Shown here piece by piece: positions 10,986 through 22,594 of a stretch of DNA of 64,000 nucleotides (within the stretch, counting starts at the first letter, position 1; every line of letters begins with the position of its first letter). The notes under the pieces are model-generated. The model had not been told where the DNA came from and ran no database searches. It saw only the letters and a program-made list of their open reading frames with translations. The translations under genes and the position numbers were made by a program. This DNA is from Liquidambar formosana (lineage: Eukaryota; Streptophyta; Magnoliopsida; Saxifragales; Altingiaceae): NCBI GenBank assembly GCA_039720395.1, contig CM077832.1:10929967-10993966 (forward strand), read 5' to 3'.

Positions 10986-13227
10986 TTTCACGACCCAAAT
11001 ATATAAGCCATAATCTATTATACTAAATCTGATTTAATTAGATAAAATCATTTAGAAAGCACGTGGATGACACGTGTTAGAAAACCTATATTTTCAATAA
11101 AAATTTCGGCATGACCCATTCATAAATGGAACATACCATAATAAAAACCTGAATGATAATCATTTAAAATCTCCTGTTATCCATCCATGGTATCAACACA
11201 TACTAAATAAACCATATAAAGAGACCTACGAAATTAAATATTACAACTATAAATTATTATATGTCTAGTGCCCATTAGCTGAATACAAAAGTGTTAATTA
11301 ATACATAACCATGATAATAAAATTGTTCAAGATCATAATAATGTCCAAAATGATCGATCTAACAGTTAACTAAGTCCCATGATTAGCAAATACCTCAAGG
11401 CGAGGTCTCCCCAACTACAAACTCATCTGAAAAGGGTTTATAAAATATAGGAGTGAGTATAAAACTTAGTAAATATAATTTTCATATGAAAATAAGCAAA
11501 TCATGATAATATAGCCAAAATAAATCATACTTTAAAATAATAAAATCTAAATATACCATGAATGATATGCGACTCATGTCTATTTAATTATTTCCATATT
11601 TACCAACCAATCACACTCCTATAGGAGTCTTTGCGCAGAAATGAAGGATTTAAACCCAACTTCCAAGAAGACAACACAGCACGACATCCCTACCTGGGAC
11701 CACAGTAGCCTCTATTCGGGAACACAGCATGACATCCTTAACTGGGACCGCAGTACTCCAGGACCAATGGAGTGGAAAACACAGCAAGATGTCCCATGAC
11801 CGCAATAGTCCAACTCTAAGGACCCTTTAATACTTTTACCAAGTATTTAATAATTCCATTTCATGCATTTTATGTCAATGAATGTCATGAAAGAGCATAC
11901 AAATCCATATACATATCAATAAATTTAGAAATCAAACATATATATAATATTATATCACAAGTTGGGCTACGTAAAGCATGTAAAATATAGACCAGCAAGA
12001 ATTTACATAGCATGTACATTCAAAATATACCAATTGCACATATATATCAACCCATATGCTCCCAAGTGTGATATTCATAATTATAGGGTTATGTAAATTA
12101 GACCCCTTAATATATGCATTGCAAAATATACATGATAATACACCCAAAAATCATGTAAACTCATAAATAACACAAATATACATTTTTATTCAACATATAC
12201 GGGTTTATATCCTAACCCATTATCATCCAAACTCATGAAAATTACACCTACCTCAAATATGTTGTACTAAATATAGAGAAAATGTGTAGGGAAGGTTGAA
12301 TCCAAGCCTAAAATGCAAGGACAAGCTCCAAACCCCACAAATTAAGCTTGATCTACAAACCAAACGTGGGAGAAGATGAATCCAACCCTTAAGAAGATTC
12401 CCTAAGCATCAAAGTAAGGTGGGAGAGTGAGAAACCCACACATGCAAGAGAAAAATGGGTTTTTCTTTCTCTAAACACACTTTCTCTCTCTCTCTCTCTC
12501 TAACACTCAAAATGGTTGAAAATGAGTGTTAGAGTCGTGATATGAGGGTTTTAAAAGGAACCAGGGGTACATGCGTCATTTAATGCTTTTTAAAAAATTT
12601 GCATTCTGTCATACCCCCATCGATCGGGGTCTGAGGCCTGATCAATCGGCCTCAAGGCTCGATCGATCGCCCTATGCCAGAAAGGCCCAATAACAAATGC
12701 AAATGTGTATAAACCCCTAAAATATTGACCACTACCTTATTTTCATTCAAAACCTTTAAGTAAATGTTTATTCTTCATTTGCTTTAAGTTATTTAATGAA
12801 AATAAGCAAACAACCCTCCACTTGAAACCAAATAAAATATCAGAAAAATCAAATTCCAAGCATATCAAAATCTCATTTTCATATTTTAGTACAAAATCCG
12901 TCTCCTGATAGAATTTTCAAAAACAAACATATGAGAAAACCAATCAAAACATGATAATAAAATCCTATAAAATGACATATGTCTTATAATAATATAAACT
13001 TCTATTACCGCAAAAAATTAGCTTTAAATACGAAAATTTACGAAAATTCATTTTTTTCCCAAAACTTAGTCAATTTTCTGCATTTTAAAAAAATGTGAAA
13101 TCGCAAACACATCAAAATCATGCACATGCAATACCCATGCATGATAATACTCGACAAAACAACTAATATACTTGCAAATCATGCATTAAAGGTGAGATTA
13201 TCCTAATTAAATGACACGGGCATTACA
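10986..13227 (-). mobile_element. Solo LTR, family P, copy 2
   Basis: On the reverse strand it begins TGTAATGCCCG and ends near GGGTCGTGAAA. It is absent from the matching place in unit B (about 40265-40275), where the flanks are directly joined, so the insertion is recognised as an empty/filled site pair. The target is an A-rich run, so the duplication (AAAAG on the left, A-run on the right) is ambiguous. Homology to the other family members is clearest at 12730-13080. There is no gag or pol. Confidence 0.8.
12608..12680. repeat. CGATCGATCG-type palindromes in LTR copy 2
   Basis: ATCGATCGG, TGATCAATCGG and CGATCGATCG occur in a row where copies 1 and 3 carry TCAGACGTCTGA palindromes. As in those copies, the cluster is upstream (on the reverse strand) of a TATA-like TTTTAAAACC at about 12549-12558. 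Confidence 0.7.
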
Positions 13228-14794
13228 AAAAAAAGGCTATGAAATTTATTTCCAAAATTAAATTTTAAATTTTAAGGTTGAATTTTTAAATGTAAGGCCA
13301 CAATTTTTCAACATGAATTTAAATTCAATTTGATACAAACACCTTATCAAATCTCTCATTAGACCTATCCTATCTCAGTCAGTTGGACTAGTGGACCAAT
13401 GACTTAAATTTTAATAAATATGAAAAATAGTGAAATATCAGGGATGGCTAGGATTGAGCCTATGCCTTCCAATAAAAGTAATGAGACTCTAAACAAAGCG
13501 CTAAACCAAAGCATATTAGCATAGTGTACGTACAAAAATTTATATTTGTTCAAAACCTGATCAACCCATGACTCAACCACTAAAACATGTAGGTTCGACT
13601 AGCAGTGTGGTTTTGTTAACTAAAAGCCTATTTGAATGCCCAATTTGAAATTAAATTAAAAAAATTTACATAGGATTGAAGACAATCCATCACCTTGAAT
13701 TGACAAATTTAAGAAAATGATGATCATACAAAAAAAAAATTAAAAAAAAAGAAAGAAAGAAGTAAAAATTCAAAATAATGGCATTTTAAAAATTTTTAAG
13801 AATTGATTCTACAACATCAACTATAATGATAATTCTAACTTTTTAAAATATTATAAATCAAGGCGATAGATTTATGTTTTCAACAACATGTAAAATTTCT
13901 TAAATTGTTTAATTTCGAATTTGACAATCAAACATGCACTAACTGAATATATCATCTAATTTTAGTTTTCTTTACTTGTGTATTCGCTGAATTTATATTG
14001 CTATTACAAAGTTAAAAAAAATAAAATAAAGAAGGAATGTCACATCTTCATGATATAATGTTAGAATGGTGCGTAAAAATTAAAGTAAAATGAGAAAAAA
14101 GTGTTGCAAGTCTTCCAGCCTATCTTCACCCACCTCAAAAGAGAAAAAAATCTGCAGTTGTTTCTATTTTGTTTTGTTTTGTTTTTTTTTCTTGGTTTGT
14201 GTGTTTTAAATGCATAAGACATCAATAACGACATTATTAGAGAACAAATTTAGGAACGAATTACCTTCTATTTTTTTTATTTTTTGTTATGCTAAGGTAT
14301 TCAATTTGGCTTAATTAATTTTTGAACACGGGTAAAACCAAGGTATGCTTGGTATCAATTGACACACATAATAATAATTATTATTATTTAACCCTAACTA
14401 CCTTATCTTTTTCTTTCCAATGAGACATCTTTGCTGCCTACTAGGAACAACTTAAATATATTTATGTCCATACATACTTTTTCTTTTTTTCTCTTTCTTA
14501 GGTATAGTTGGAGGGACTCAAACCCCTAACCTATCCTTTCCTACCCTTTACCCCACTTCCCTTCGATCCCCATTAGATTAGTCCCAACAAAGTATAATTA
14601 ACATGTGGATAATTTAGAGTATTATTAGATGGAAAATTTAAAAATAAGCATAATGAATAAGGTTAAAAAAATAAAAATAAATAAATGCTAGTATGCAAAG
14701 GAACCGAACTATTAAGGATAGGGTTTTAATTCCCTAATACCCCTTGCATCACTGTCCAATCCAATCTCGTAAAAGCATTTTTCCATATGGGTAG
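13228..14794. other. Noncoding flank shared with unit B
   Basis: The segment matches 40275-41805. It contains only short open frames, several A/T runs and a TAATAATAATTATTATTA stretch near 14370. Its last ~450 bp are also found upstream of STP-C (from about 52530, interrupted there by two insertions). No coding or RNA gene is recognised. Confidence 0.6.
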
Positions 14795-15825
14795 TGCTAT
14801 AGGCAGCAACTAAATACAACAATAAAAGACAGCTACTGATGTGGCATTCTCTAACAGCCATTGGCACTTCCTGATAGGATAAACTTAGCATGCCACATCA
14901 GTTGCTACAATTGGTTATTGTATGTAACATTTTCCTTTCCATATTTAATCCTCTTTATGACTAATATCGAAGAAAAATGCTACACATGACAACTAGTTAC
15001 AGCAACTGGTGTAGCACTAGTTTTTAAATAGGGAGATTTGGTTACAACTTCTTATTCATCGACTTGTCTAGGAATAAGTCCAATTACAAAAACGTATAGT
15101 GCCTTAAGTCCATCAAAAGATCCTATGACGGAAATGCCCATCACGTGGTCTTGTAAAATTATTTAAGCGTGAAAATCCCATTGATAGCTGAGAAAATCAT
15201 TGTCAAAATATTCTCTAGATTCTCCTCCTATAATCGCTCCTCGATCAAAAAATATCTTGGCCAAAATTTTCTCTAGATTCTCTTCCTATAACCGCTCCTC
15301 CATCATTGCGACTCTAGACTGTAACAGAACAATGGTTGAGCAAATCTTCCTTTTTCCAACAAAATGGAAAATAAATAAAATAAATAAAAAATAAAAAAAT
15401 AAATTCCCCTATTAAAGACTCCATTTTTTGATTTCTATCAATTTAAATCAAGGAAGTTTGTTCCTTTTTTCGTTTTTCTCAAAATAATGTAACTGTTCCC
15501 TTAGGGTTTCAGTCCAAACATTTTTTATTAGATGGAAATGCTACAAACTGGTACATGAATTTTTAGCAAGATGTTACAAAAATTGTTCATGTAATTGTTT
15601 ATAAATGGAAGACATAGTGATTTTGAATCGTATTTAGTTTCCTGTAACTTTTTATAGGGCATGTAACTTTTTTCTTTCTTTTTTTTGTAGGGTTTTCAAG
15701 GTTCACATTTGTGATCTGTGAACAAGCTGTTACAATAATAAAACAACTTGTATGCAAACTATTACACGAATTTTTAACAAAATGTTACAAAAACAGTTAC
15801 ACAAAAGTAAACTGAACAAATTTAA

Positions 15826-16035
15826 GCAAAAGCTGTTAAGGATATTATTATATGAAATCGTCATTCCAAAGTGGAAATATTGTTGATGGATATCAAAATA
15901 GGCAAAAAAAGGAAAACTCTTAATTACAGAGTAAATCATGGAGCAAAGGCAAAAACTGTTAAGGATACTATTATACGAAATCTTGTTTCAAGACGGGAAA
16001 TATTGTTGATAGACATTGAAATAGGGAAACTATTA
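15826..16035 (+). repeat. Direct tandem duplication, period about 123 bp
   Basis: AGCAAAAGCTGTTAAGGAT... (15826) recurs as GGCAAAAACTGTTAAGGAT... (15949), followed in both by a matching GGAAATATTGTTGATRGA segment. The same duplication is present in unit B at about 42893-43085 and absent from unit C. Confidence 0.7.
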
Positions 16036-16207
16036 AATGAAAGTTCGAAAACAAAAACCTTAATTACTTAATATAATTGTCGAAAAATTTGACATTGAAA
16101 AAAGATCATCCCAATATATATTGAATTTCAGTATGTTAATCGACTTGGGCTGTATAAGAGAGTTGAGAAGACTAATGGATTTTTAGCTCATTTCACCTCT
16201 TAAATAG

Positions 16208-16690
16208 GTGCTGCTCACGCCTCGTATGTTACGTTTTTTTTCATTCTCTCCACCGTCACACTCTCACTGTCACTCTCTCTCTCTTCCTCTGGTTTTTTTC
16301 CTTCTCCACAGTCACACTCTCTCCTCTTCCATCTTCCTCCATGTCCCTCTCTCTCCCCTTCCTCGCCATTTCACAGATGAGAGAGAAAGTGAGTCACAGA
16401 ACGAATGGCGAGAACCCACGCCATTTCATCACCAGCGGAGGGATCACCGACGGCGGTCGGTCGGAGGAGTTTAGATCTTCATGTCTGGCGAAAATCACCA
16501 CCATGGATCGAGGGCCCCTGGAGGAAGGCTGATCTCGCCGAATCTGAGGCTTAGCTTGCCGGATCTGGTTTCATTATCGCCGATGCCATCGAAGACGCCT
16601 CTACGACGCGCATGTGAACCTAAATCTGCCACGAAGGCCGACGATGTCCTCATCCCTCCGACGATGATGGGGAACCCTTTCAATGGGTAA
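16208..16690 (+). other. Conserved GC-rich block upstream of STP-A, unidentified
   Basis: Triplicate block (also about 44808-45337 and 57789-58324) made of a pyrimidine-rich tract followed by a GC-rich, exon-like stretch that ends AATGGGTAAGCC, a good splice-donor context (GC instead of GT in unit C). Frames shift between copies, and I recognise no protein family. It could be an old captured exon inside the transposon-like element or an untranslated exon. There is no evidence that it is translated. Confidence 0.35.
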
Positions 16691-17299
16691 GCCAATCTTG
16701 AACCTCCCCTCTCTCTCTCTCTCTTTCTCTACTTTCAATTATTTCTCTTTGTGTGTTGATTTCAACAAGAAATTCATGAATTTATCTGAGAAATTCATGG
16801 CTGCCATGGCTTTACTCAGATAAATTCTTGACTGCCATGGATTCTATGTGAGAAATTCTTGATTTTATTCGATTTTATCTGTAATGAATGTGATTTTCTT
16901 TGTGATCAACGGGGATTTATTTATGATAAATCTGAAATTATCTATGGTTTGAATTTTTCTGTGATAATTTTTGTGTTTTGCGTTACGATGAGCGAGCCAT
17001 GGCTTCCATGGACCCCGGCCATGGCAGCCATGGCCATATTTCTCTTCTCTGATTTTGTATTTTTTTTTTTCTCCTTTTACTGGGTGGGGTTTGTCCGCGA
17101 GTGAGGGGTTCGTCAGGGAAGGGTTTTTTTTTCTTTTTTTTTTTTTTTTTTTGGGTGTGGTTCGAGGGAGAAGGGTGGGATTCGCCGGAGGGGTGAGGGG
17201 TTTGTCGGAGGGAGAAGGGAATTTGTCTGAGAGCTGAGGGTTTCGTGGTGAAGGGAGAGTACCTGATTCGAAGAGAGGCGTTATATCCCGGTTCACACC

Positions 17300-17321
17300 T
17301 TACGTCAGGGTGCTGACGTGG
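17300..17321 (+). promoter_or_regulatory. Paired ACGT-core (TGACG) motifs upstream of STP-A
   Basis: TTACGTCA (17300-17307) and TGACGTGG (17314-17321) face each other across 6 bp, about 125 bp before the TATA box. TGACG/ACGT cores are known bZIP (TGA/ABF-type) targets. Both motifs are unchanged in units B and C. Function is inferred. Confidence 0.5.
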
Positions 17322-17444
17322 AGTGTCCATGTCAGTTGCTGTATGGTATTGCTTCCTATAGCAACGCCCAATACTGAAAGCTAGTTCAGTCCCAATCGGT
17401 TTAGTTTTACTACCCTCATCAGGATTTGCAAACTTACGGTTAAT

Positions 17445-17452
17445 TATATAAA
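17445..17452 (+). promoter_or_regulatory. TATA box of STP-A
   Basis: TATATAAA lies 116 bp before the ATG, implying a short pyrimidine-rich leader of roughly 85-90 nt. It is identical in the other two copies. Confidence 0.7.
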
Positions 17453-17567
17453 CTCCTCATCAATACCTTTCCAGTCCCATTATCTCTTCTGCATCTTTCT
17501 CTCACGTTCTCTACTCTTTTTCTTTCTTGCGTGATACTGTTATTCTCGTCCTTCTTCATTGTTCTCA

Positions 17568-20480
17568 ATGGGCGCTGCTGGTGGGTTCACTAACCCTAAA
17601 CAGGATGACCCTAATCCTTCTACTGGGGATTATCCAGGCAAACTAACATGGTTCGTCTTGATAACTTGCATTGTCGCCGCCATGGGTGGTTTGATTTTTG
17701 GCTACGATATCGGTATTTCTGGTGGAGTGACATCCATGGCACCGTTTTTGGAGAAGTTTTTTGGATCCGTTTATCATCAAGAGCAGCAAGATCACTCAAC
17801 CAACCAGTACTGCAAGTTTAATAGTGCACTTTTGACGATCTTCACGTCGTCATTGTACTTGGCTGCTCTGGTTGCGTCGTTCTTTGCATCGTGGATAACA
17901 AGAAGATTTGGTCGGAGAATATCCATGATAGCCGGCGGTGTGGTTTTCTTGGGGGGAGCTATTCTCAATGCTTCTGCTGTACATATTGCCATGCTAATTA
18001 TCGGTCGGATTCTATTGGGTATTGGTGTTGGTTTTGCCTCTCAGGTAAACCCTAATCTTATTTGCATGCAAGTCATCTATTTATCTATTTATTTTTTATT
18101 ACGGAGTAGTAGAGAAGTTTTTTTTTTTTTTTTGGTTCTTTATCATCAATTCCCCCATGTACTCCATTAGACACGCAGAAATTAAATCAATAAGAACACA
18201 ACTCTTTGCTCTGTTACAGTCCCATAACACTGATTGATATATCTTGTTTTATGTAGGCGCTGTCTTCAATTTTATTAAATGGAGTTGTCATGTGGACTAT
18301 ATATATGTTTTGTTTCATCTTTCGGTTCTATGGAGCTTCTTGCTTGTATTAGGGGTTAGACTATAGGCTTTATGCTAGGTTTTGAGCTTTTGTTGGGATT
18401 GTGATGCTTGTTGGCTGTGTTTGCTTTGGGGATTGCATGTGTTGGCCTGTTGTATATGCTTAGTTGCTTGCTTGAGGTCTTGCTATTTTAATTTTGGCTG
18501 TGGTTGTTCCTTGTTTGGCTTGTATTTTGAGTCATCTTTATTAACAAAATATGTTCCTTTTTCCAGAATTTAAAAAAATAAATAAAATACAATAAAAAAT
18601 TACCATCAGCCCTTGTGGGCTAGTGGGTACTAGGGTGCGGTTGGGGTGTGTGTAGAGTCTGCCTAGAGTCCAATCCCCTCCGTCGTGTGATTTTGCATTA
18701 ACTGTTTGATCAAATATTATTGATAGGATTTTTGTGTGTGTGGAAAATTTTCATTAAATTTACTAAAAGCACTATATATGATTATATGATCCGTATATGC
18801 CACTAACTATGTTTTCAATCGCAGTCTGTGCCACTATATGTCTCAGAAATGGCTCCATACAAATACCGCGGCTCTCTCAACGTCCTATTCCAATTATCCA
18901 TCACCATAGGCATTTTAGTAGCCAATGTGATCAACTACATGACAGCCAAGATCGAGGGCGGCTGGGGGTGGCGCGTCAGCCTGGGGGGCGCTGCCGTCCC
19001 GGCCATTTTCATCGCCGTCTCCGCATTTTGGCTACCCGACACACCAAACTCCATGATCGAAAGGGACCAGCCCGAAAAAGCCCTGGAGATGCTCCAAAAA
19101 ATCCGCGGCGTCCCTGTCACGGAAATCCAGGCTGAGTTCGACGATCTAGTGGCTGCAAGTAAAGCATCAAAGGCCGTGAAGCATCCATGGAAGAATATCC
19201 GTGAGAGGCAATATAGGCCCCAGCTGACCATGTCTATACTCATCCCATTTTTCCAGCAACTTACCGGCATTAATGTCATCATGTTTTATGCTCCGGTGCT
19301 TTTTATAACGATTGGGTTTGGGAGTAATGCTTCGCTCATGTCGGCCGTCATTACCGGTGCTGTCAATGTTGCATCAACATTTCTTTCTGTTTATGGGACT
19401 GATAAGTGGGGGAGGAGACCTCTTTTCCTATGGGGTGGATGTCAAATGCTCATATTTCAGGTAAGAAAAAGAATTCTCAAATTATTTTTGAATTTTTCCT
19501 GGATATCCTGTATGTTTCAATAATTCTTGAATTATTTCCAAATAATATGAATTTTACAAATTCCCAAATTATTTAAAAAATTAAAGATCGAAATATTCCA
19601 AATATATGTGAAATCATAACACATTTTTTCTATGAAGTTAGATCTTATTGATTTATTTACTCAATAAATTTTCATATATTTTTTTGGAGGCGATTGTCTT
19701 AGGACCAGACGCACTTCCTAGCACCCAAACCCACTAGTTCAAAAGTTCCTATATAAAAGGTCCCATTTACAATTTTGGCATTATGCCCTATTCAAAAAAA
19801 CGTCATGTAAATTTTAACCTTAGCTAGGCCACAATTTGTATTGGGCGGCTCCTAATATATAATTAATACTACGTATTATTCTCGTTTATAAGTCTAGGTG
19901 CTAGATGAATTTTTGTAACTTTAATTTTGCAATCATTGCAATATACCAACGATTGATTGAATGATCTTTTAAATATCATTTGTACATCTTTCCTATGCAG
20001 ATTGCAATCACAGCTCTGATCGGATGGAAATTTGGAGTGACAGGGGTGGTGAATAATTTGCCAATGTGGTATGCCATTGTTGTTGTGGTCTGCATCTGCG
20101 CCTACGTATCTGCCTTTGCATATTCATGGGGACCTCTAGGATGGTTGGTGCCGAGTGAGATTTTCCCACTCGAGATTCGGTCAGCAGCGCAGAGTTTAAC
20201 TGTTTCCACCAACATGCTCTTCACATACCTCGTCGCCCAACTTTTCCTCACCATGCTTTGTCACCTCAAGTTCGGATTGTTCATCTTCTTTGCGTTTTTC
20301 GTGGCCATGATGACCGTATTCATCTACTTCTTCTTGCCAGAGACTAAGAACATACCGATCGAGGAGATGTCACAAGTGTGGAGGCAACATTGGTATTGGA
20401 AGAGATTTGTGCCGGCGGAAGGTGGTAGAGACCTGGAGGATGGGCAGCCTCCCAAGAAGAGTATTTTAGAATTTATTTAG
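17568..20480 (+). CDS. STP-A: hexose/H+ symporter, sugar transport protein (STP1/STP12-like)
   Basis: Exons are 17568-18044, 18825-19460 and 20001-20480; both introns are GT-AG, phase 0. The product is 530 residues, slightly longer than typical STPs (about 500-525). MFS sugar-transporter hallmarks are in order: [13 protein letters not shown] (41-53), RRFGRR (112-117), [10 protein letters not shown] (230-239), [14 protein letters not shown] (303-316), DKWGRR (352-357), [20 protein letters not shown] (414-433) and PETK (484-487). By comparison with AtSTP10, Asp47 and Arg147 are the proton-coupling pair, and Cys82/Cys458 match the lid-domain disulfide. The family moves hexoses with protons into cells across the plasma membrane, using 12 membrane segments. 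The ATG at 17568 is chosen because it aligns in all copies; an upstream in-frame TTG is not needed. Differences from STP-B and STP-C are few (about 14 and 10 by eye), including a distinct C-terminus ([10 protein letters not shown]). Confidence 0.93.
18600..18740 (+). repeat. Possible tRNA-derived SINE remnant in STP-A intron 1
   Basis: An AGCCCTTGTGGGCTAGTGGG start and a GAGTCCAATCCCCTCC sequence some 50 bp later resemble the box A / box B layout of plant SINEs. It is present at the same place in STP-B (about 47228-47345) and STP-C (about 60222-60365), so it was in the ancestral intron. The call is by resemblance only. Confidence 0.3.
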
Positions 20481-22255
20481 TGTAAACCTTTTCATATTGC
20501 TGCGCAGGTTTATTTTTTTCTCCAGCTCAGTGCTGGACATACTTTGAACAGTTAGACTATAACTAATAGAGGCCAAAAACAATTATAGTCATCTTATTGG
20601 AAGCATTTATGTTTATTTTCACAAGTTTGAGGTGCTTTTTTAATTTTAATTTTAATTTTAATTTTAATTTTTCGGGTTATGATCATTTTTGTGTTTTCTT
20701 CCTTTTAAAAAATAATGAAATGTAGGTTAGCAGACATCAGGTTTAATGCTGTAAGGGTGTGATTGCTTTAAGACATTGATGCTCAGTGTGGTAGGAAGAA
20801 TGGAAAAAGCATGTGAAAGGAAGGAAAGGGGGGAGGGATAGAGTTTTCATCCCTAGGGAGAGGAAACATTTTTTCTTTCTTATTCGTTTCATAGAATGGA
20901 AAGAGGTAAACAATTCTTGAAATTTTTTTTCGTCCCTAGGGAGAGGAAACAATTCTTGAAATTTGATTTGAGCGGTACTATTTTTCTTCAATGACATTTG
21001 AGGATGTATGAGTAAAGGGAAGTCATGTTTGGAAGCAACTTTGTTCGTGAAAGAATGATAGTATGGAAGTGTTTAAAATTTCATAGTTGCTGCGTTTGTT
21101 AAGACTCATCTACGAAGATGGATTTGTGTCAAAACTTTAAAGTATATCTGATAAGAAATAAGACATGATAAAGTAATTCTGGTCTTTCTTTCTTAAATTG
21201 GTATTTTTTTTATTTTTTTTATTTTTTTTTATTATAATGATTTTTTGATAAAGCTTGTTTGGTTATTTTCTTCTTTGTAAGGGGTGTGATGAATACTCTG
21301 TTTTCCTCTGCTTTGGTAGGGTGCAAGGTTCGTTTTGGGACTAATTGAGTATAGGTGATGAATTGGGTACGTGGTTCTGGTTGGGTTTTGGTTTTATGTG
21401 AAGTTCTGAACAGCCTTTGTGGGGGTTGAGTTGTATCAGTTGGGAGAGTCATGTTTGGCCTCTAGTTTTTGATCCTTTTAAAGTTCTTTCTTGCTGCGAT
21501 TCACATATTTAGGGTGTTTTTGGTGATGGGAAAAGCTAAGAAGGTGTCAGTAATATGTGCAGTTAGAATTATTGATTTTTCAAGGAATGTGTAAGACAAC
21601 TTTCCATTCTTGATTTTTCAAGGAATTATTTATCAATTTTGACCTAACACTTGCTTTTTATCCTCACTTATTTTAAACTTATCAAGATTCTATGAAAAAT
21701 ATAAAATTTTTTCATGAAAACTAGTCATATTATTCACTACAAAACATCATTTTGAACAATTTTATAAAATCAAGTTTTTCTAAAATGTCATTTAAGTAGA
21801 TTTTTTAACCATTTATAGTCTTTGTTCTTATAAAATAAAACATAAACTATAAATAGCCAAAAAATTCACTTAAATCATAGATTTTGAAAAAAACTTTGGG
21901 ATGGCAATAGCTGCCCCCATAGGCATTTTACACGCTTTTGGGTCCTAAAAATGCATTTTCTGTTCAGAAGTGACCCCAAACAGACCCTTCCAACAAATTG
22001 ACAACCTGGCAACAGTACTCCACGACAACAGGTTTCGTTTCCTCTTCACAAAGCCTTTTCAACCCCACTATTGCTTGCCTGGGAGCCCTGCCCATTCCAT
22101 CATGGTAAAAGCCCAAGTAAGTGGCCATTTTTTTAGCCAAAATGTGGGGCCTTAGGCAGCTGCCTTGCTTGCCTTGCCTCAAAACTAGCTTGGGCGCAAG
22201 CATCAAAAGTGACAAGAAAACCCTAGTCCTCCATGTATCCTCACGTATCCTCAAT
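20481..22255. other. 3' flank of STP-A
   Basis: It holds the 3'UTR, a (TTTTAA)n tract at about 20637-20672, a purine-rich transposon remnant (about 20740-21175) shared with the STP-D flank but missing after STP-B and STP-C, and an AT-rich foldback stretch (about 21640-21930) whose relatives recur at about 49850-50100, 52800-52870 and 62860-63100. No gene is visible; short open frames here are not conserved among copies. Confidence 0.6.
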
Positions 22256-22390
22256 TGGTCAGTTTTTGAGATTTACCAAACAGCCTCTTAGTCTTGCCAG
22301 TTTTTAGTCCATCTTCGTTGAAGTGGTCAAGAATTTACTCATTTCAGTCGTATAAGAGATCTTAGGCACAAACTCGAGCAAGGATTTGCT

Positions 22391-22594
22391 GATGGTTTAA
22401 AAAAACCATCTCTGTGATGGTATGATATGAGTCATTCATAAAAGCAATGAACAACTTTGATCGAAAGTCAAGAAAAATGCTAACTTGAGTTGACCTCAGC
22501 AATTTTTTGGTCGAACTTTTGATTTGAGCCGTCAACTGCTTTTATGAACAGCTTAGATCACACCATCATGATGGTAGATTTTTTTCAAACCATC
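22391..22594. mobile_element. Foldback MITE
   Basis: The left end GATGGTTTAAAAAAACCATC and the reverse complement of the right end, GATGGTTTGAAAAAAATCTACC, mirror each other, and the inverted similarity runs inward through TTCATAAAAGCA. The whole ~204-bp unit can fold on itself. No target duplication was resolved, so the superfamily is unknown. Confidence 0.65.

Larger units (their letters stand above)
14795..17375. mobile_element. Transposon-like inverted-ended element forming the STP-A upstream region
   Basis: The left end (GTGCTATAGGCAGCAAC, then CAGCTACTGATGTGG) resembles the reverse complement of the right end (TTGCTATAGGAAGCAAT, then CAGCAACTGACATGG) at 17322-17375. A foldback pair is also present at 14823-14905. 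Long imperfect inverted ends suggest a Mutator-like element, but I could not see a target duplication. The same block lies upstream of STP-B (about 41805-46010) and, shortened, STP-C (about 57460-58975). The promoter-proximal motifs of all three genes fall inside or just after its right end. Confidence 0.45.

Noticed and set aside
16865..17330. Lys- and Pro-rich reverse-strand proteins upstream of STP-A
   Set aside because: They come from complements of T runs and GGG-rich DNA; frames and lengths differ in units B and C.
17559..17567. TTG start giving a longer STP-A N-terminus
   Set aside because: The ATG at 17568 aligns with the ATG of the other copies and with family N-termini; a TTG start is unnecessary.
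18797..19135. His/Arg-rich frame overlapping STP-A exon 2
   Set aside because: It is an out-of-frame shadow of the conserved exon and is preserved only because that exon is.
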